A stretch of DNA of 64,000 nucleotides from Margaritifera margaritifera (taxonomy: Eukaryota; Mollusca; Bivalvia; Unionida; Margaritiferidae): the NCBI GenBank assembly GCA_029931535.1, contig JAQPZY010001495.1, forward strand, positions 2,330,001 through 2,394,000, written 5' to 3'. The notes under the pieces were generated by a model. The model did no database searches and was not told the origin of the DNA. It saw only the letters and a list, made by a program, of their open reading frames with translations. Positions 57,386-64,000 of this stretch are shown in pieces. The translations under genes and the position numbers were made by a program. Position 1 is the stretch's first letter. Each line of letters starts with the position of its first letter.

Positions 57386-57597
57386 GAAGAGAAATATTTT
57401 AGGCAGATAGCACGAAGCACGATTAGAAGAAGGGTAAAGTCAGAAAAGACGGCGAAAAGATTACTTTGTGTGAACATATACGGATGTAACACAGTCGCAG
57501 TCAATCTTATCCAGACGTTTTCAGTCATCAAGTACACAGCTGTCATCGTACAGGGGCATACTTTGTCCAGATAGCAAATATGATCCATGTAAAGTGT

Positions 57598-57599
<2 letters not shown>

Positions 57600-57679
<80 letters not shown>
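57600..57679. repeat. (AG)n microsatellite
   Basis: 80 bp of perfect AG dinucleotides. Confidence 0.98.
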
Positions 57680-57682
<3 letters not shown>

Positions 57683-58261
57683 AATATCTGCAGAGCAGGA
57701 GCAAAGAGTGAACACCATAATGGACAGAAACGTAGGGTGTTCTTAAGGAAAGCAGAACTACTGACTTGTGAGAAGACCTTGATATAGCTTTTACTAGGTA
57801 ATAAAAAAGACATACTTATTTCTCATGGTACAGCGAAACCATGAATCCATCAGCAACGAAGGAAACATAAAGTTTTCCACCGCAAGGCGTGTCACCATTG
57901 TACAAAATATGCGGGAGGAGGATTAGAATGTTGATCACAAATTAGTTAATTCAGCAAGCTAGCCTAGTGTAAATTCACACAATCGACGTAATAAAACGGC
58001 ATTTACAGTGCACCTCTTGCCGCCTCAGAAATATTGAATGATGTGCGCCAACAAGTGCTACTATCATAAGGCAGATGGGACTTCAACATGCAAATCAACT
58101 ATAATTTGGAATACAGGAGGTAAGACGTAGCGCTGGCCAACTAAAAGAGTAACCTGAAGTAAACAATACATACAGAAGGCACTATGATTATGGTCGAATG
58201 CTAGGAATAACGACAGTGAAAGAAACAGCTATTTGACCTATTGAGAATTTTTTTTTAGAAA
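57680..58261. other. Gene-free stretch
   Basis: No gene or repeat recognised. Confidence 0.5.
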
Positions 58262-58900
58262 TGTAATCTTAAAAAAATATGTAACAGAAAGAACGTGAAA
58301 CCAATAATGTAAGTAACATCAACAAGCAATTTAATTTCCTACAATACAAAGTGAAATTCAAAAGATACTTACAATATTGTGAATCAAATTCCAAATAATC
58401 CTATATGTCCTAATCACAAGTACAAAAATATAGAATGTTACGAATGAGTTCCAATAGTCTTGAATGTCCTGATATAACACAATGAGACAATCCAGAATGT
58501 CTTTGAATGACTTAGCAAAAATCCAAAGTAATATATTAATTCAAAAGTCAATGAGCACTTTAGTAATTCCAATGCATATCTTAAGTAAATAATTCCTCTC
58601 GAATTATATCTGATTTCAACAGCACAAACTATAAAATCTGATCTCAAACAGATTCCCACAGACTGATATAAAACAGGAATTAATTATTTGATTACCAAAT
58701 CCCTATTTATAAACATTTTCACTTGACCTATATCTGCAGGATGTGAAACAATAAAATGGGAAAAACCCAGTCTAACTGTCATAATCACTGGCCTTGAACT
58801 CAAATGCTAATAAACATTCTGGTTACTACTGACCAGAATTCAAAGTACTACTTGCCTTCATGGACAAGATTTAAATACACATTATAGATTAAATATGCAT

Positions 58901-58904
<4 letters not shown>
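58262..58904 (-). mobile_element. Solo LTR related to the Gmr1-like element
   Basis: In reverse complement it starts TGTTATGCATA (58904) and runs colinear with the LTR at 49735-50410. Shared blocks include TTTGAGTTCAAGGCCAGT, CGAGAGGAATTATTTA, AGTCATTCAAAGACATTCTGG, TCATTCGTAACATTCTATAT, GTTACTTACATTATTG, and TTCTTTCTGTTAC. Length 643 bp. No retrotransposon genes flank it, so it is a solo LTR left by recombination. Target duplications are not evident, and an AT microsatellite abuts its 5' end. Confidence 0.85.
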
Positions 58905-58905
<1 letters not shown>

Positions 58906-58990
<85 letters not shown>

Positions 58991-59002
58991 CATACATACA
59001 TG
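58906..59002. repeat. Compound (AT)n-(ATAC)n microsatellite
   Basis: AT units to about 58961, then ATAC units to about 59000. It begins directly at the LTR edge. Confidence 0.97.
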
Positions 59003-59284
59003 TATTAAATCATGATAAGTACAGTTCAATGGAGTTACATATAAGACTGAAGCAAGAAGAATTTAGCAGTAATTCTAGGAACGGAAGATCATTTACATTT
59101 AGTGCACAGAGAAGCGGCGCTATCGTACGAGAGACCAGTTAAAATACCACTCGCATAGATATGAAAAGCAGAACCAGAACATAAAAGAACAACATCAACA
59201 AGAACAGCGGCAGCAAGAACAATATGACCAAAATGTATCTGAACAGCAACAAAAACTGTTGTTATAACATCCTCCTACTCCTCT

Positions 59285-59345
59285 ATTTGTACTACTACAT
59301 CTACTACTACTACTGCCACTACTACTACTAATACATCATCTCTTA
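59285..59345. repeat. Imperfect (CTA)n run
   Basis: CTACTA units interrupted by a few other triplets. Confidence 0.85.
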
Positions 59346-60570
59346 CTTGTGCTAACAATACTACTACTAGCACTTTCTTTTTCTGGATGACTTGCTGGGT
59401 AGTAGCAATATATGACGATCTAGAGACAAGACAACGGGACTTAACATTATGGCCGCCATCTTGAACGTATGACCCTCTGGGGACAAGGAGAATTCCATGT
59501 CAAAAGATCTATAGGTGTAGCATTAGTATGACCCTCTGGACACCACAAGGGGAAATGGCATGTTAAAAATGTACTTAGGTTTAAGATGATGGGCGGTTAT
59601 AGGGACAAGGGGAATTTAACATTACTCCTCCATGTTGAAACATATATTGGGACAAGGGAAAACGTAATCTCAGAAACGTCCGTAGGTTAAACATTATTGG
59701 GTAGGAGTGCTCACACATAGACAAACATACTTATACGCTATCATACATGGAGTGAAGCAAGAGAAAAGATCAACATGACGGAGAGAAGAACAAGCATACA
59801 CTTAAGTACAGGCATTCACTTACTTTTACAATCCAAACACAACATATCCGTTGTAAATCCTGTATGGAGCCAAGTGGAGTTTGGAATTTGTAATACTGTA
59901 TTTCGTTTTTTTTTTTTTTTGTCGTCCTAGATTTAATTCTCTCACTAAAAGGCTGCCCATTGTCGCTTGATAAACATGAGGGAAACTTTGGTTCCTCAGT
60001 TTGTTACAAATATACGTTTTGCCACCCTAGATTTTAGTAAACTTTACTGACATTCTCCAACGTCTGTTCATTTTGTTACAATTTGTTTCTGAGTGAAATG
60101 TTACCTATGAGCTGTTGAGGCGAGATTTTAATTTGTCTCATTGTCAAATTAATTCAGAATCTGGCGTGAAGACAAGGTTTACTGTAAGGTTGTAACATTT
60201 TACACGTGCAGAAACATAGCCTTCTACAGACATTAAAAATGATATAGAGAAAAACGAACACATACTTAAGGACAAGGCATTAGCTTACTTTTGCAATCCA
60301 AACACAAACATATCCGTTGTAAATCCTGTATGGAGCCAAGTGGGGTTTAGCATTTGTAATCTTATATTTTGTTTTTTGTCGTTCTAGATTTAATTCTATA
60401 ATTGAAAGGCTACAAATTGTCGCTTGCTAAGCATTGTGTCAGAAAGTGTGTTGCAATCCCAATGCTTAATGAGGCAGATTTTGGTTCTTCAGTTTGTTAC
60501 AAATTTACCTTCTGCTATCCAAAATTTCAGTGCGCTTGACTGACCTTATCCAGTGTCAGTTCATTGTTAC

Positions 60571-60603
60571 AATTTATTTATTTATTTATTTATTTATTTA
60601 TCG
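60571..60603. repeat. (ATTT)n run
   Basis: Eight TTTA units inside the second B module of the foldback structure; absent from the first. Confidence 0.95.
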
Positions 60604-61339
60604 CTGAGTAAAATATGACATATGAGCTGTTGAGACGAGAGTCCAATTTTCCACATTGTCAAAGTAAGTCAGAATTTGCCGTGAATTTAAGGTTTACTGT
60701 AAGGTTGTAACATTTTGCAGATGCACAACATGGGATCTATTAGAAATAACCATGAGTCTAGTAGGACCGTATGGACGTTTTGGGAATTTAACATTAGGCC
60801 ATAAGTTTAACATTATGGGTTTGTTTGGCGGGAAATGTAACATTGTAAAATTATGGGTCTGTCTGGCGGGAAATGTAATGTTAGACATTTCCATAGGTAT
60901 ATCATGATGGGAGTGTATGGGGTCTATCGGAAATTAACATTACGCCTTCATTTTAACACTATAAACCATTTTGAAACGGGACTGTATGGGGTCTATGGGA
61001 AAATGCAATGTTAAAACTACACCTACTATCCAACACCCAGTTATTTACTATCCAACACCCAGTCATCTATTATCCAGAAACCAGTTATCTACTATCCAAC
61101 ACCCCACACTTAATATCCAACTTGCCATTAGGAGTGACCAATACTGAGATATTTTTCAAAGTCTTAAAAAAAATTGTTACAACATGTAGCCTGTGTTCGA
61201 CCTTGTATGCATTCCAATGCGTTCTGTCCATTCAATGATATTCTGTTAACAGTAGATTTGCAAACTTTTGAATTTATTGTATGTTGACGGTAAAACAAAT
61301 ATTACAAATTTGACAACATATTGCACTACCAAGTTTTTG

Positions 61340-61357
61340 AGAGTGAGAGAGAGAGAA

Positions 61358-61404
<47 letters not shown>

Positions 61405-61439
61405 ATGAGAGAGAGAGAGAGAGAATAGGAGAGTGAGAG
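61340..61439. repeat. (AG)n microsatellite at the foldback centre
   Basis: About 100 bp of AG units with several interruptions (AATG, AAA). Confidence 0.97.
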
Positions 61440-61457
61440 CGCAAGTTTTTTATTGTT

Positions 61458-61585
61458 GCAGTAGCACACACTTTAGTAAAGAAACTGACTTTTCCTCTTG
61501 CAGCAGCACACATTATAGTGACGAAACGGACTTTTACTGTAACAGTAGCACAAATTTTAGTGATGAAACGAACTTTTACTGTCCA
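61458..61585. repeat. 42-bp tandem repeat x3
   Basis: CAGTAGCACAC(A/T)...GAAACTGACTTTT-type units begin at 61459, 61501 and 61543, with substitutions. The period is a multiple of three and a + frame is open through all three, but I regard that as chance. Confidence 0.85.
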
Positions 61586-63333
61586 ATTTTGTCTCTTCGT
61601 TCACTCCATTTTTACAGGAGACAAATTATTTTCTTAACAAGCACAATTTATCGCCAAATTCTGACTTAGTTTGACAGTGTATCAAATCTAACTCGTCTCA
61701 ACTGCTCATAGGTCACATTTCACTCAGCTAACGACAAACAAAATTTATAATGAAATGAACTGATATTGGACAAGGTCAGCCAAGTATACTAAAATATAGA
61801 GTGGCAAAATGTAAATTTGTAACAAACTGAAAACTAAATCTGACTCATAAAGCATTAACATTGCAACGCACTTTCTGCCACAATATTTATCAAGCGACAA
61901 TGGGTAGCCTTTCAGTGAGAGAATTAAATGTATGACAACATTATTACAAATACAAAGCTCTGCTTGGTCCCATACTGTATTTTCAACGGATATGTTTGTA
62001 CTTGGATTGTAAAAGTAAGCTAATGTCTGTCCTTAAGTGTGTGTGATTGTTCTTCTCTCCATCCTGTTGAATGTCTGTAGAAGGCTATGTTTGTGCATAT
62101 GTCTAAGAACTCCTACTATTTTCTCTTCTTTCCATCCATGTCTGATAGTGTATAAGTATATTTGTCTATGTGTGTGTGTGTGTATTCCTACTCTTGTTTC
62201 TTCTTTTACTCCGTGTATGATAGTGAAAAGGTATGTTTATCTATGTGTGAGCATTCCTACTGTTTTTTTCTTTTTTCACGCCATGTGTGATAGCATCGCT
62301 AAGGTTGTAGGGGTATGGGGGTGGTAGGGGATGGTAGTTTTCTTTAAAAGGGGGCAGTAGAAAAGTTATTGGGGAATCGGGGTTTTATTTTGTTTATAAG
62401 GAGATAATATATAAGTTATAGGGGAATAGGAAAAATAGTTTTGTTTATAAGGGATTTAAATTCTTTTTTACACCTCTTCATTAATATCCTACTCTGTGTC
62501 GTCAGTAGATAAGTGGGTGTTGATCACTCTAAACGGCGTATTGGATGTGGGGTATTGTCACTCTAATTGGCGTGTTGGATATTACATGTTGTGTATTGGA
62601 TAGTATGTGTGGGGGTGGGTGGGTGGGGGTAGTGGATAGTAGATAACTGGGTGTTGGATAGTAGATGACTGGGTATTGGATAGTAGGTGTAGTTTTAACA
62701 TTACAGTTTCCCATAGACTCCATACAGTCCCATTTCAAAATGGTTTATGGGATCAAGAAATGAAGGTGTAAGTTAAGTTCCCATAGACACCACACAGTCT
62801 TATTTCAAAATGGTTTATAGGGTCAAAATTCAAAATAGTTCATGGGGTCAATGAAGGCGCATTGTTAATTTCCCAAAGACCCCATACAGTTCCATTATGT
62901 TAAACCTACGGATATGTTTAGCATTAAATTTCCCGCCAGACAGACCTATAATGTTATAATGGTACATTTCCCACCGGACAAACTCATAATGTTAAACCTA
63001 ATGACAAATGTTAAACCTATTGACTAATGTCGAATTCCCATAGAAACCATACGGCTTCTAACATTGCGTTTTCCTTTTTCTCTATACATTTTTCAACACG
63101 GAGTCGTAATGTTAAATTTACCTTGTCCCTATAACCACCCATCATGTTAAACCTAAAGACATTTTTAACAATACATTTCCCCTAGTCCCCAGAGGGTCAT
63201 ACTAATGTTTAACATATGGACCTTTTAATATGGAATTCCCCTTGTCCCCAGAGGTTTTTACATTTCAGACAGCGGCCTTAATGTTAATTCCCGTTGTCAC
63301 CAGAGGGTAATTGTTGTGCCCATATCGTCACTA

Positions 63334-64000
63334 ATTACTACGTTAGGTTAAAAAGGAATAGAGCTGTTAATGTATATAACATCATTGTCAAAAAATTCCA
63401 GAACATGACGGCAACTGCAGTCATTCAGGGCATGTAGTTGTTCGTCCTTAGAGTTCAAAGATGTCGATGACATCACTAACTGGTTTGGTTTCCCTGAGTA
63501 CGTGAGTGGCTGTTCATGCCAATTTGTGCTCTAAACTGTCTGTCTGTGGCACACTGGACAGGTGATGCCGCTTGGGGTTGCTTGATCAATAGAGGACGTG
63601 GTACAGTTCTGATATTTATGCTGCAAACGCTTCTGCACTGCCTCCTCAATTCTATTTAGTTCAAAGTATGTAGCTCCAGTATGGATGAAACTCCGCCAGG
63701 TGGAGCGATCATGTGCTAGATCTTCCCAAGACTCAGGGTTAATGTTGAAGTGTTTCAAGGATGGCTTGAGGAAATCATTTAAGCATTTCTTCTAATCGCC
63801 ATGAGATCGCTTTCTCTCTTTCAGCTTATCGTAGAAGGTCAACTTTGGTAGTAGCTCTTCTAACATCCTGGTGACGTGGCCTGCAAATCTCATCTGCGAC
63901 TTTATCAGCAGAGTGTTGATGCTTGGAATGCCTGCCCGTGTGAAAACCCCAGCGTCTGGGACCCTGTCCTGCCATCTTATCCTCATCAGTTTCCTCAGGC
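63334..64000 (-). pseudogene. LINE 3' end: C-terminal pol tail with zinc finger
   Basis: Minus frames 63986-63792 and 63758-63531 continue one another across a stop (HGD-stop-KKC, about 63793). They read WQDRVPDAGVFTRAGIPSIN, then MRFAGHVTRM, LKHFNINPESWEDLAHDRST and TPSGITCPVCHRQ. The LRxGHVxRM / WExxAxDRxxWR / CPxC series is the tail that follows reverse transcriptase in a widespread group of animal non-LTR retrotransposons. After a frameshift at about 63535 the other zinc-finger half reads FRAQIGMNSHSRT (about 63537-63495). A non-coding 3' end continues to about 63334. The RT itself lies beyond base 64000. Inactive. Confidence 0.82.

Larger units (their letters stand above)
59411..63333. 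mobile_element. Large foldback-type inverted-repeat structure (about 3.9 kb)
   Basis: The outer ends are reverse complements: 59411-59700 (A) with about 63020-63333 (A'), sharing GACCCTCTGG blocks, GGTTATAGGGACAAGG and TTTAACATTAC. Module C (60725-61145) pairs with C' (62515-63010), sharing CTGTCTGGCGGGAAAT, TGTATGGGGTCTATGGGAA-type text and ACACCTACTATCCAACACCC. Module B is duplicated on the left (59805-60230 and 60265-60725). It occurs once inverted on the right side of the centre (61668-62040), sharing CAACGGATATGTTTG and GGATTGTAAAAGTAAGC. The order is A-B-B-C-centre-B'-C'-A'. No transposase is seen. Confidence 0.8.

Noticed and set aside
57304..57813. 169-codon minus frame, the second longest intact-looking ORF without element homology
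   Set aside because: Its centre is the (AG)n microsatellite translated as Leu-Ser repeats; flanks have no motif. A frame kept open by a simple repeat is not evidence of a gene.

Overview
This window comes from a AT-rich animal genome and consists almost entirely of transposable-element remains and simple repeats. I see no intact host protein-coding gene, rRNA, or functional tRNA gene. The mix of elements (tRNA-derived SINEs with a conserved core, a Gmr1-like Gypsy element, a LINE with a C-terminal zinc finger, Tc1, hAT MITEs, Polinton/Maverick elements, very long AT and AG microsatellites) fits a lophotrochozoan. A cephalopod mollusc such as an octopus is my best guess, but that is inference and not proven by any single gene.

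The central result is a decayed but structurally complete Polinton/Maverick at about 13.46-26.82 kb. It has long terminal inverted repeats (13461-14050 and 26338-26820). Between them lie a small unknown ORF (-), a retroviral-type integrase (+), a protein-primed family B DNA polymerase (+), an A32-like packaging ATPase (-), a probable double-jelly-roll major capsid protein (-), a small membrane protein (-), a coiled-coil protein (-), a hydrophobic coiled-coil/membrane protein (+), and a conserved C-terminally anchored protein 'X' (-). The polymerase and ATPase genes converge on a 104-bp near-perfect hairpin (19504-19607). Virion genes and replication genes together suggest a virus-like (adintovirus-type) origin. 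Nearly all genes carry stops and frameshifts.

Three more pieces of related elements occur: a polymerase relic on the minus strand (about 7.44-9.49 kb), an integrase relic (30.54-31.33 kb), and a 5.8-kb inverted fragment (40.31-46.14 kb). The last carries X (+), membrane protein (-) and coiled-coil protein (+) in exactly mirrored order, with extra small ORFs that copy 1 lacks.

The 40-46 kb fragment is cut at about 46145 by a 5'-truncated Gypsy-type LTR retrotransposon (46150-50410). Its domain order is Gag knuckle - protease - integrase - RT - RNase H - LTR, which is the Gmr1 arrangement. A diverged solo LTR of the same family lies on the minus strand at 58262-58904.

Other layout: 1-281 is a 32-bp satellite running off the left edge; 1489-1680 a SINE; 2.5-3.3 kb a zinc-knuckle gag-like relic; 4.4-5.7 kb a Tc1 (DD34E) relic; 26.8-40 kb microsatellites, diverged duplications, a palindromic 50-bp tandem cassette (28785-29164) and two SINEs; 50.4-59.4 kb unannotatable sequence with a double-hairpin palindrome (52050-52340), a hAT MITE with an 8-bp target duplication (53952-54213) and tandem repeats; 59.41-63.33 kb a large foldback structure; 63.33-64.0 kb the 3' end of a LINE on the minus strand, running off the right edge.
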